A stretch of DNA of 64,000 bases. Source: Trichinella spiralis. Lineage: Eukaryota > Nematoda > Enoplea > Trichinellida > Trichinellidae. Below the pieces are notes generated by a model. The model ran no database searches, was not told the origin of the DNA, and saw nothing but the letters and a program-made list of their open reading frames with translations. Position numbers and translations under genes: made by a program. The stretch is from contig CM012954.1 of assembly GCA_000181795.3 (NCBI GenBank), positions 5,041,374 through 5,105,373 on the forward strand, given 5' to 3'. Shown one piece after another: positions 47,582 through 60,046 of the stretch. The stretch's first letter is position 1; each line of letters begins with the position of its first letter.

Positions 47582-50500
47582 AAACGATCGAAATTGTTGT
47601 ACAAAAGTAATCAATCAAGCTCAACACTGACTAACTCAACTCAACTCATCACAGATAAAATTTGGCACAAAAAAGACAATAGATGATGTATTAGGAAGAA
47701 AATTTGAATTGAATCTATTCAATCAATAATCATTCAATTCAAATCAGGGATTATTGGAGGAAAATGCAAATTTACATGTACAGATGTACTTGTTGAAGAG
47801 AGGAGAGGAGAGGAGTTTTGAAGAAAAGGAAATTATAATATTACATCAAAAGAAGCAAAATAGAGAAAAAACATTATTATTATTATTATTGTCAATTGTT
47901 GTAACATGCTAGAAAAGAGGCCAACAGAATGAATGAGAGAAAGAGAGAGAGAGAGAGAGGGGGGGCTAGCTGGAGACGATGAAAAGAAGACGCCAAAAAA
48001 GTGAACATTCAACGGGAATGTAACACAACCGGAAAAGCCTTTACTTTTTCCACATAGCGTCATTTAATTGATCGCTTTTGGAAGAGCGGAAAAAAAATAA
48101 AGAAAGTAGAATGAAATAAAATAAAAAAAGCAACAAAGCGACCAGCATGAGAAGAAAGCATCGTCGACTGATGAAACCCGCTTTCTGAAGCAGCGTGACT
48201 GCGCACAAAACTGAACGTTGTTGATTTGCTGGCTCTTTTCGACGAACATGTTTATTTCACAAATGAATTTTTGTGCAAACATTTACAAAAATAACCAAAC
48301 ACGATCAATTGTTTTAACATCATATTAAAATAATAATAATAATAATATCCGAAAGATGAAATAATAAAAACACAACCTATCCAACCAAGTAGATTTCAGC
48401 CGAATGTTCAGATAATAATTAATTGATCAATTGAAACAGAGATAATAATACTTGTGCAAAATCTTTGATGACCCCATCAACAACAAGTCTTTAGATGTGA
48501 TGTTATAAATAAAAAATATTAATTTTGAATACACAAAATTAATATATATTTATTTATTATTTATGTATGAAATTCAACTTTACTGCGTCTTGCCAGGTGA
48601 ACATGGCCGCTGGAGCATTCATCATCACTTTTGTGTCGTCAACAGCCGGAAGCCGTATCAGTTGGCCGAACGGTAGACGACCAGTTGATGCAATTTTTGC
48701 GACTGTATCCCTATGTTGCAGAGCCTCCACAAACTAGTGGAGTGATTTTCGTTGCCTTTTTAGCTGTCACTTAAGTAGACAATTGGATTTGAATAAACAA
48801 AAGCCCAAGCACGCGCGCGACTGTTCTTCTTCGTTCATTCTCCTCAGAAACTGTTCGCTAAGCTGCAAAGTGTTGCTGCTGCCGACGTCGTTCGACAACG
48901 CCAACAGGATAAAATAGATCTTTCAATTTTTCGCCCACTCAATTTTAATTCTTTCCTTTTCGTTTTTCTTTCTCCAATACCAATTCAACGTAAATTATGC
49001 ATTCTCACTGTCGTATGGCTAATAAATAATACTTGGGGGAAATGGGAAACAACAACAACAACAACTGCTACTGCTACTACTACTACTACTACTATTAAAT
49101 GAAGCTATCAAAGAAAAATTAGTTGATATATTTTTGAAAAAAATATTTTTCTCTTTAAATTTCATTTTCTTATTTAATACAAATAAACATATTGATCAAT
49201 TAATTAATGAATTGATGAAATAAAGATATTTATATAGGGACATTTGAATCATGCTCAGCGTTATGAAATAATAATGATTGTTAACAGTTATCAAATTATT
49301 CATCATTAGTTGAAATGCAATTGTAAAACCTGCCGTACACCACTCTGTATAACAGAATAAAATAGAATAGAATATAATGAGGTAGTGAAAAATTTTTTAA
49401 TAGCCAAACGAATATAGCTTTGACGTTTCAGCGGACTATTTCAAACAAAGTAGTCGGCAGAGTTTGATGAAAAGCAAACGCCTCAGATTGGCCAAGAAAT
49501 TCTACCTGATATGATAGTTCTAAAGAGAACGTCGAAATTAACTAACTAAATTAAACTAAGCTAACTAGGCAGCCTTGCAAGCTGCAACAGATTTAGAAAG
49601 AGAAAATTTCCACTATTTGTACAGCAATTTCTGAAACGTTGTACAACATAATCCCTCTCTCTTTCTCTCTCTCCCCACAAAACGTACGGTGGAAAAATAG
49701 ACAAGCAATTGGGGAGGCGTATCATTCAAAGGATTTTCTTTTTACCACAATGTGACGTCAATAATAGAAAATAATAAACGCAATAGAAATTCTTTCGTGA
49801 TTAGCTTTCACTATTTCACTCATTAAACAGTTAGTTAATTAAATGCTTTTGTATAAAAGTTCAAACTCTGGCATAAGCTACTTACTTGATGCCAGTCCAT
49901 TTGGAATTTAAATTTACAATTTCAAACAAAATATACAAAAAATAAAAATTGAAATTGGCAAACTGAACGTAAATTTCATTGCTTTTTTTGAATAAAATAT
50001 CTGAAGCATAATGAAGCAAACACAATTATCACCATCAGTCACTAGGCTAGAAGTGATTTAATAAAAATTGCTAGAAAATAAAATGTTTGAAATGCTGATC
50101 AGCTATACTTGTAAATAAAAAAAAATACGCCAAATATCTCTTTTACATGTCACGTATAAATGCAGGTAAAGAGTTGGAAAGTTCGACAATTTTATTCAAT
50201 ATTATAAAATATTGAACGACTAAACAAATGTGTGAAAAAATGCCCTCAACAAATATGAATTTTCAAAATAAACAATTACTTTTTACAAAATATAAATTAA
50301 GTTTTGTTTATTGCTCAAATTTACATTCACTTCTGCATTTTTCCAATTCTCTCCACTACTGTTGCGTTGTATCAACACTGTGAAACAATGTAGAATAATA
50401 TTTATGTACTTCTATAATTACTGTTCAACATTACGAAAAGAATAATTGATTGCGCAGACCGATTTGATAGCGAAGAAATTTCATTTGTACATTCCACATG

Positions 50501-53500
50501 CACGCATGGAATTGCAAATTATAAATATGCAAAGGCTAATTAGATCATTAATTTTGATAATATTTGCATATTGGATAAAACAATGCGCGTTATTACTAAA
50601 AATACGCCACAGCAAACTGATAATAATAAATCAGACAACGAACAAAGAAGCATTTGGCGCCTTTACAAATTATGCATGAAAAGCAATTTACCTTAGCATT
50701 TACGAATACAGACAAAAAAAAAAAGATATAGCTAAATTAAGCTAGATATGTAAGCTGGGGAAAACGTTTCTGTAGATTATACTTTTAACCAAACTTGATT
50801 AATTAATTAATGATGCAAGCAGAACTGTTGCATTAGATGAACAGTTTTTCGACTTTTCCTGCTTTGTCATCACCAGAGAAGAAAGCACAAAATAATGATA
50901 TGTTGAAATCAATCAGTAAAACTACATCATCATTACAATCTTTAAAATATTTCTTTGAAAAAAAAACAAAATTACACCTCTTCCAATTGATGTGGAAATG
51001 TATTTTGTTTTCCTCACTGAATGCCAGTTGAAGTGAAAAACATAAAAACAAATTTTTGTGCAAAATTACGGAAATAATTTTCCCATCAAACAAATATGAA
51101 CACTTACTTACCTGTTGTTTATTTGTGCCATGTCAGATGCTTTGAACGTATGGTAAATAACAAAAAACCAACCAAACAAACCAAGAAATCAGTAAGAACG
51201 TTCAGCTGGCTAAAAATAAATAAATTTAATTGTTTATCAGAAATGCAATTTAGTGGGTAAAATGTGAAAAATGAATAATTCATATTACACTGTTAGTTGT
51301 TAACTTGGAAGCTAAATTTTATGATGATGATGGTGAAATAAAAATTTCAAATTATTATCATATTAAAGAAAAATAACTTCACACTACAAATTGTCGTCAT
51401 CATCAGTGTTTGAGTAAAAATAATTAATAAATTGTTTGAATTTTCTAATTTTCAAAATTATCATTATCTGATCACTATATTTCCTTCGTGTTTGCAAGTT
51501 GTTTGCTGTAATATGTTAGCTGATTAAAGTCGACAGGTAATTTTGAATTTCAAAGCCTGTAAAATTTCCAAATCAAACTGTCTCGACAGCTGTGCACGTC
51601 ACAAAAGCAGAGTCAAATTGTGCTCAATCAGAAGCACGTTGATCAAGCTTCTGGTTCAACAAAATACCGACACAGGCAGAATGGATAAACGCTTTCGTTG
51701 TGTATTCAACATTTCAGAGCAGACCGTATTCAGCAAACATTCGTAACACAGTGTATTGTTAAATCACCTGCCGTCCACAGGATTTTGAACATTGTGCACT
51801 GCGTGGTAATTTTGCGTTGACAATATGCTATTGTAAACACGGCAAATTCATTTACGCCGAAGGAAAATAAAAGATATTAACATTATACACACATACATAC
51901 CAATTCATATATGTATTCATACTTAACCTCACATTACTATTATTATTTAATAAAAATGATCCATTTCATTTTAACCTTTAAACTACTTTACTGCATAAAT
52001 AAATCTAACGTTTGGCAGTGCTGCTGAACAATGAAACAAACAATTCATCACATCACAATTTCACATTTAAATGATAAAAAAACTCTGAATTTATTTACAT
52101 TTCAAAATATGTTCTTATTTTTCGAATTAACAAATTTAAAATACATTTTCAAAAATATCTTCATCATGAAAAGTTGCATGAGAAATAAAAAAATCATTTC
52201 ATAAACACACCATGATGAAACAAATTAATAAATTCAACATGAAATAATAATGAAAGTTATAGAAAAGTAATAATAAAATCAAAAAGCACGGTGGAATAGT
52301 AGCGCTTGTAGTCAGTCCACCTTAAAAATAGCAGCAATATTCTTTGTAAAAAATGCTAACCAATCAAATGAAATTGGATTTCGAAAAAAAAGTTATCACA
52401 CGGACCATTTTTCCATTACACACACGCACACATACATGTATATATATATATATGCATCAATGTTTCCAAAGTTAATTGAAAATACCAAACTTTTCTTAAA
52501 TGTATCATGTGAATATTATTCATATTTATTTCACAATGTGATTATTGAAAAATAAAAAAAAAATTTATAGATTTGAATGACGCAATAAAAATGCCTACAT
52601 GATTTACTTTGTTCTGTCATTTGAATGTGGCAAATTGCATACTAGATATTTTCTTTATTTTGTCGTAATTAAAAAATTTAAAATTTTCAAATTCACATGA
52701 AATATAAATTCATTGCTACTTTTCAATCTTTTTCATAAGTTTAAGAAAAGGTCAGTATTGAAAGCAAAAAAAATCTAAAAAAAATAAAAGAAACACATGT
52801 TCACACAAATTGTCAAATATAAAAATATAAAAGTTGTATGAAATATTGAAATTGTAAAAATGAATAAAATTATCTGCTGAAGAAAAACTAATTTTTTAAA
52901 TATTAAGCTAAATCTACAACAAATTTAATTGCTGTTTGAAATTGTAATATTTGTCATTGCCACTTCCATTGCAGTTGTGGTGTAAGTTCGTGTCTGCTTG
53001 AATGATTGAATTGTAAAGAAAGTACATAAGTTGAAAAGTGAAAATAAAGATAGAAGAAAAGCGAACAATCGCTGACACATCGCATTCAACTGTATGTACA
53101 ACTTCCTTTTCAGAACAGCTAATGCTAAATTATCTTCCTTGAATTCAATTCAAAAGTGCTTTACAAAATAATATCATGCACATAATGTAGGTTAATAAAA
53201 ATGAACATTAAAAAAAGATTTCATTCTGTAAACATTGACCATTTGTTGAAATACACAACATGCAAATAAATAAATAAAATGCTACAAGGAATAAACTGTG
53301 AAAAGGGGATTTTGAAAAAAAAAGTATCATTTTCCTTCGTCAAGGGTAAAAATTATTCATTTTTATTTCCTGCACAAAGAAAACCATACACCACAAATAA
53401 AATTACCACTTCCTCTTTGAAAAAATTTGCATAAATATCGGAACTGTGCATCTGCTTTCAACAAATCAAGATTAAATTGTGGAAAAGATAATACAAAAGA

Positions 53501-55121
53501 TAAATAATAAGAAAATTGCCGTTCGCCATGAATTCACTGCTACTATTTAACCATTTCCATGAAACTGCTGGTCAGTTTTACAAAGTGAAGAAACAATTCA
53601 ACTGTCGCTTTAAAACTTCAACTGAATTTTTAATCAGTTCAATAATTTAATTAATAAAATAAGAACACTGAATGAAGAAAATTATTCCTTTAGCTAGCTA
53701 ACAATTTTGCATTTTAACTTGTAATGTAAAACTGAACGAAACCCGCACACGCCCTGGTAATAAGCACGTCAAATGTAAAGTGGAATGTGTTTTTCCAACT
53801 TACAAATTGATTAAACTTATTGTTTATTTCAATTTTTAACGTGATGAATTTTTTTATAAATAATGAGCGTAATTATACGTGTACTGATTGTAGATAGTAA
53901 TGAGTTACAAAAAAATTTTTTACATACATGATCGAACATCGAAATGTACATACAGTACGGTATATGGATAAATGAATAGCACGGAGTTGAAAAATTATTT
54001 TATCATCCATGATGGGGTTTTGTTTCCGAGTAAATTTGAAAAAAAGTATACATTAAAAACAAATGTGAATTGATTGCATTCTTAAAGTGGATTAAAATGA
54101 ACATATTATAAAATAATTATGCCAATCAAACCTGAACGAACGTATGGAAATATTTGAATTTTATCAGCCGAAGAAGTGCTACTGCTACTGCTACTGCCGC
54201 TGTTACTACTGCTATTGATACTAGCAAGAGCGTGATAATTGTGATGATATGAGAGAAAACAAAGATGAATTATGAGAAATTGAAAGTAGACGTACAAAAG
54301 TTATGTCTACAAAAGTTGAACAACGTAAAACGTAACAACGCGACGAACATGCGACGAAGAAAAGAAAAACCCAAGTAGCCAAGTTTCAGTCGCCTGCTTG
54401 CTTGCTTGCCTGCTTCCAGCTTGACTGCTTGCTTGTTGCCTGCCTTTTTCTCTGTCAACTAGTGCTGCGAACAAAATTTCAATATCAGTTTGACCGGTTG
54501 ACGCAGTGTGAAGCATGACGTAGTGATGCTGGTTGGTCTGTGATATTATTGGCGCTCGCTACAATGTGCCTTTGTAACACAGACACAGACAGAGACGGAG
54601 AAGTTTCCAGCTAATCGTATCGTCGTGATTCATGCCAGTCTGTGTTCCGAATACAAATGTATCACCAAACCAAAAAAAATGGCACAATCACACCAAAGTG
54701 AGAAAGAAAGACAAAAAAAATTGAAAATATCTTTCCCAACATATACCCTGGGAAACATCCTTGCCGTCAGTGTTCTCAACAATGACACATCATGTTTCAA
54801 AATGATCAAATAACCAATCTTTTATCATTGGACAATTAGCATTATTTTGCTGGCTGATTTTTTAACACTTTGCAAAGAGTTCACAGCTCAGCTCCGGGTA
54901 CCAGCTATCACCATGGAAAATTGCCCACTCAATAAGAAGAAACAAGAAAAGTTGCCAGTCGAACAACGCCTCAGTGATCACTGTTTGGAATAAGCTATGC
55001 TTCTATCAAACAGCAACAACAACACAAAAAGCCATCTACGGTTTCTTACAGACCCAGACAAAGGCAAGCAGATGCGGAAATAGAATCAAACAATTGAATA
55101 AAAGTGACAATTTCCTTTTTC

Positions 55122-55154
<33 letters not shown>

Positions 55155-56660
55155 TTGTTTCCCTATTTCCTATTGGAATAGATATTCCCTGATATTAATG
55201 TACAAGAAAGATATGATTCAATGAAAACAACGAAGAAGAATGTTGGACTGTAGTTTTCTTTTGAAACATTAGAAAATCACAAAAGTTACAACTGAATTTT
55301 GCATTGATATGTATTTGAATAGAATATGAGAATTTCACTTCAAATATTCCATGGGAAAAGGTAAGTATCATAAAAAATGAAAATGTTTCCACAAATTGCA
55401 AACAACTTATTGTTGTTGTTGTTATTATTTAGCAGTGTTAATCGAATTACATTCGACAGACATTACTGATAACTGAAAACACGCTTATGCTAATAGAATT
55501 TCACTTCAGGTGAGATAATTCTAGTTTCATGAATGAAAAAAAAGGCAAAACCACCACCGCCACCACTACTACTGCTACTGTTACTGGTGTTGTGCAATGT
55601 ATGTTAAAAATTGAACCGTCAAATTAAATTATCATAAAGTTATGAAAAGAAAAATTAAAAAGAAACGTTAATTTTTCTTTGAAACACAGCCTAATGCAGC
55701 GGTAATTTTAAAGTGAAAATATGATTCACTATACTTGTTGAAGAACATTTGGAAAACTTTCAAATGGTGAGTAAACTTTCACACAGTAAACCTCGTGTGA
55801 ATTTAAAGAAAAATTATTCTTATTCGAAATAAATTATTAATAGATAGAGAAAAAGCAAAAAAAATAGAAATACCAGTTCAATGTGCTGAGGGGAATTGAA
55901 TATATTTTCCATTTACATCTGTATATTCAGTGGATGGATACTTTTGGCGATTGCATTACCAGAAGTGCGTTCAAAATGAACAGTATTAAATGACAGTGTC
56001 GCGTGTGATGAATCACGACGATTCGTATAATCGATTACAACTGGCGGAAATTGAATGTTGTTTCAAAATTCGAATTTCACCAACAAACAACAGTCGACAA
56101 AAAGCAACAACAGCGGCTATTTTAAAAATCTATACAAATTGCAAGTAGAATAAAAGGAAAAGAATTGTCAGTGAAAAATATTGTCCAAAGGCGAATTTGT
56201 TCAAAAATTAGACACGACACAGTAAAAGAGAAAAAATACTTGAAAAAATTATGCAACGTATGAAATATGTATGAAAAAATTGAAAAATTGCTATTATTCT
56301 CGTCTCTCGTCTACAGTATACAACAGGAAATTGTTCAAACACCATATTCAAATTTATCTCCGGCCGAGACATTATTTTGAAATTACTGATCAGTGACGAA
56401 GTTGTACTTTTCAACATGGCAATAGATGAAATTTTCCAAAAAGAAAAAAAGAAAAGAAACAAACCAAATGGAATTATCGCAAAAATGTTTTGACGAAAAA
56501 TTTCAACATTAACAGCCTTGTATGAACTTGGTGAAATTTCTTTTTTATTAATTTTTTTCTTAATTGTATAAAAATTGATAAATTCAAATAAGAATGAAAA
56601 AAAACTTCAAGTATTTATGCAAATAGATAGAGAAAAATGAAAATAATGAACATTTACTTA
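47582..56660. other. Long gene-poor region
   Basis: No recognised gene in about 9 kb. Features seen: (GAGAG)n at 47799-47814, (GA)n at 47938-47959, (CTA)n near 49067-49094, (TA)n near 52438-52452, GCT/ACT-type trinucleotides at 54177-54215 and (TTTA)n at 55123-55157. On the minus strand ATGGCACAAATAAACAACAG directly precedes a consensus donor GTAAGTAAG near 51113, which would suit a short first coding exon, but no partner exon was found. A moderately GC-rich patch at 48.59-48.92 kb has no clear frame. Confidence 0.45.
55123..55157. repeat. (TTTA)n microsatellite
   Basis: Eight or more TTTA units in tandem, with no gene nearby. Confidence 0.85.
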
Positions 56661-56661
56661 C

Positions 56662-56903
56662 TTTGGAATAAGAATTGTTGGTAAAATCGCACGGGAACCA
56701 GAGGCGCTTCGAAAATGGCCTTCCACCGGAAATGTTATCAATAAAATGAAAACCGTTCAGTAGGCCTGACGAGAAAATGGAAAATTTGCATAATGTAGCT
56801 CGTTCCTAGTCATTCCACTGCGTCAATTGGTGTTCGTATCAATCAATACACTGGTGGATTGGAAAATCCAGTTCCGGTTGATCGGATTGATCGACTGGGC
56901 CAT
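56662..56903 (-). CDS. Candidate two-exon 5' part of an unidentified small gene
   Basis: ATG at 56903 opens MAQSINPINRNWIFQST and meets the donor A/GTGTATTG at 56851. The next exon, 56662-56765, follows a good acceptor (ttctcgtcag), restores the frame (phase 1) and reads LLNGFHFIDNISGGRPFSKR and on to LWFPCDFTNNSYSK, ending at the consensus donor GTAAGTAAA. The intron would be 86 bp, as in other genes here. A possible short last exon, YNFVTDQ followed by TAA, lies at 56383-56406 behind a weak acceptor. The family is not recognised. The start has A at -3 and G at +4, which is favourable. Confidence 0.4.
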
Positions 56904-58453
56904 TTCTTCATGTCTATACAAACATATCTACATATATATACAGAGATGAAACGAATAAACCAGTTAATAAAATTAATTAAGGAAATTAATCATGTATCTG
57001 AATATTTTTTGAGATTTATATCAATTATATAAACAACCGTAAATAAATAAATAAACGATTCGGATTGATATAATTTTTGAAAAAAAGAAATCTACAAAAG
57101 CTAACTAAATGAGTAATGAAAATCAACAAACGACACTTTCAACTCTCTTCTCATTGAGCTTTTTTTAAGTATATATATGTATATAAATCTGTCAATGATC
57201 GATTAATGATAGATAGAATGAGAAGAGAGAAAAATTGTTCACTTACCGGATGCACTTATGAAGTGCAGAAATATGAATTATATTTCAAAAAAATGAAAAA
57301 CTCTTCACAGTTCATCGTGATATTTATTGATTTTTGTTTTCTTCTGTTTTTGTTTTTTCGTTTGTGATGATGAATGTGATGATGAATCAGAATTGATTTA
57401 TTCCGATTTTTTCGAATGAAAATCATCACATCAGAATAGTTTATCGCAATGCTAAAATTCAAAAAAATTCAGCGAAAAAAATAATAACAAAATTTTCTAA
57501 AAACTATTCTTGTAATAGGAATTGTAAAGTAATTTAAATTATGAGGGAAATTATTTTTTGAAAAAAAATTATCATTCACAATAGTATCAAAAAAGGGAGA
57601 GAATTCTATAACTCTGATAAAGCAGCATTGACAGTAGAATTTTTTTCCTGGTCATTTTTAAATAGGTCAGTAACTTAGTCTGGCAGGTAACTTTAATTTC
57701 AGATTTCAAATTGACAGTAAGATTCAACAAATTATACACATGAAGAAATAATTGAAATTGTTGAAATTGAATTGTTAAAAAATTTTAATTTAATAAATTT
57801 GAATTAAAAAATAGAAAAATAATAAATTTTTTAATGTTGAATAATAAAGTAAACGACAAAAGCACGCATACAACGTACGTAGTAAGTACATGCTGTTTGT
57901 TCACTTGGCATGGTAAGAAAATGTCGAAGAAAGAGAGTAAAAAGTTTGCCTCAAAGAACCGGTTATTGTTGTTGTTGTTGCTGCATTTTGAACTTGCACC
58001 GCACCGTGACAAAATCCACATTATAATTAAATATCAATTTCATCATTTTTATTTCGTGTGTGTGTGATTGTCAGGTTCAGTTGTATTGAAGATTTGAATA
58101 ATTGTAAATTTTAATTAAGAATTATCATAATTGATATTTAAGGAATGAATTGTGCTATTTTTGAAAATGTTGAATATTTTTGAAAATTGACACAGACCAC
58201 CTATCTCTCTCTCTCACTCTCTCAGTAAATCTTGCTCTCTCGTCTGGTCGTCAGTGTTATTTACTTTAAAGAAAAGAAGCTTTCAGTTGATTGGCAGATT
58301 CAGTTGACTCAGTATTTTCAAACTTTCAGCAATTCAACCAGCAACTTGACCAACAACGACAGACCAGACACACAATTGATTCCACTGATATTTGCCTACT
58401 TCACTTTCAACTTACTGTAATTGTTTTTTTTCACATTGCATACTTTTCCCATC
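56904..58453. other. Spacer and probable 5' region of the STMC6-type gene
   Basis: AT-rich, no recognised gene. A minus-strand consensus donor (CATCCG/GTAAGT near 57247) has no open exon before it in any frame, so at most it ends an untranslated exon. A (CT)n run at 58203-58224 lies about 230 bp upstream of the plus-strand gene start. Confidence 0.4.
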
Positions 58454-59188
58454 ATGGCGGATAATTATAATAATAATAATAATAATGTGATCGGAACGGT
58501 GAAATCAAGATGGTCAAATTTACACGGCGGTATGGAATTGACCAGTGATTCTTGGTTCGTCAATGAACAGCAAAAGCAGCAGCAGCAGCAGCAAATTCAA
58601 TCAGTTCGACGATTTTTGTACGAAAAAGAAGACAGTGGAGATTCGAATTTCGTCCGCTGCTATTACAGTGACATGAACAATAATTATGTTCGGTAAATGT
58701 GATGATCAATTCATTTATAAAAAAACATACCTACATGTATAGTTATTAATTATATTTGTGAAGATGTGAAAAGCAGTTCGGCTGTTGTGACACTGGATGC
58801 TGTCCTGCTGTTGGTCAGTTTGAATGGTAATTTCAATTTTTTAAATTATAATGTTAAAGAAAATAAATAAATAAATAAATATATATGTATGATCTGTTGA
58901 AATTATGCATATTGTTTTTCAGTCAAATATTACCTTTCTTTTTCAATTTTGAACTGTTTCAGGTTGTCCGGAGTATACGTATTGATCGCTTTCGTTGTTC
59001 TGATTGTTGCAGTTTGCCTGGTCGCCGGTATTGTTTGCTATCAAAGAAGCAAATCGAAAGCACTGAAACAAGCCAACGCATACGATCAGTACGCGCAGAG
59101 CCATTATACTGCCTATCCATACCAGTATCCCGCATTTCACTCGGACATGATGCGTGGAACGAATTCTCATTTCGGTCTCATGTACTGA
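58454..59188 (+). CDS. Shisa/WBP1/VOPP1-like (STMC6-type) single-pass membrane adaptor
   Basis: Exons 58454-58692, 58764-58826 and 58963-59188 join in phase 2 both times to give 175 residues. The small middle exon holds the cysteine core CEKQFGCCDTGCCPAV; together with the RCYYSD segment in exon 1 it gives the six-cysteine pattern C..C..CC..CC. One strongly hydrophobic segment follows at once (GVYVLIAFVVLIVAVCLVAG), then basic YQRSKSK and a Tyr- and Pro-containing tail (YPYQYPAF). This order, Cys module, membrane helix, short Tyr/Pro tail, is that of the STMC6 group (Shisa, WBP1, VOPP1, CX-module proteins), which are membrane adaptors. The ATG (ATCATGG) is in good context, but the start is Asn- and Gln-rich and lacks a signal peptide, so an upstream exon may be missing. 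Polyadenylation signals follow at 59201. Confidence 0.75.
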
Positions 59189-59200
59189 CTGATATGATAA

Positions 59201-59210
59201 AATAAATAAA
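59201..59210 (+). terminator. Polyadenylation signals of the STMC6-type gene
   Basis: Two overlapping AATAAA hexamers (59201 and 59205) lie 13-17 bases after the stop codon. The gene converges on the ACF1-type gene, whose stop codon lies about 550 bp away on the other strand. Confidence 0.6.
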
Positions 59211-59740
59211 GAAATAAACTAATTGATAAAATCAAAACAACAACAACAACAGTAGAAAAGAATAATAATAATAATCTCATAATCAATCGTGCTCAGTCTG
59301 AAAAAAATTTTTGTTTTTTGCTTTTATTTATATTTAACTGTTTATTATTCATTTATTTGGATTATTCAGTTCTTTAATCCGAGTAAACAACTTTGGTTGA
59401 ACAAATGATTGGTTGGGTTGACACGTAAATAATAAAAAGAAAAGCCAGTAATGAAAAAACAATGGGAAAAACATTTTTCTGCAATAAATAAAAACAACAT
59501 TATTACACTCGTATATAACACATATACATACGCATATGTATTATAATTTTTTTTCTTTCTTCAAACTTACATATGAAACTGAAATAATTTCTAATCGACT
59601 AAATTGTAGTAAAAAAGTGAAATGATATATTTTACAAAACAAAAACTGGAAATTTGTGCATATAATAAATTTTTTTTTACAAATTACATTACAGTATACT
59701 GTGTGTATGCGTGTGGAGAAGATATGATGCAATGGGGTTG

Positions 59741-60012
59741 TTAAAAAGCCGCTCTTCGACGTTTGCGCCCGTTCAATTTTTCATGATCACGCAGTTTGAG
59801 GTGTTCCAATTGCTGTTGGCAAAATTTCGACAATCGTTCACCGCAAGCGTAAACTTCCGTCTCAGCTTCGTTGTACTGCCGGCAGTTGGAAAACATCAAC
59901 TGAGCATCTCGAACCATATCGCTGACACTGGAATATTCGTGTCTCAAAAGTCTCATCTGTATAGTGTGCAAATCCATCGGCTGTTCAATAACATCATAAT
60001 AATCAGGTGCCT

Positions 60013-60046
<34 letters not shown>

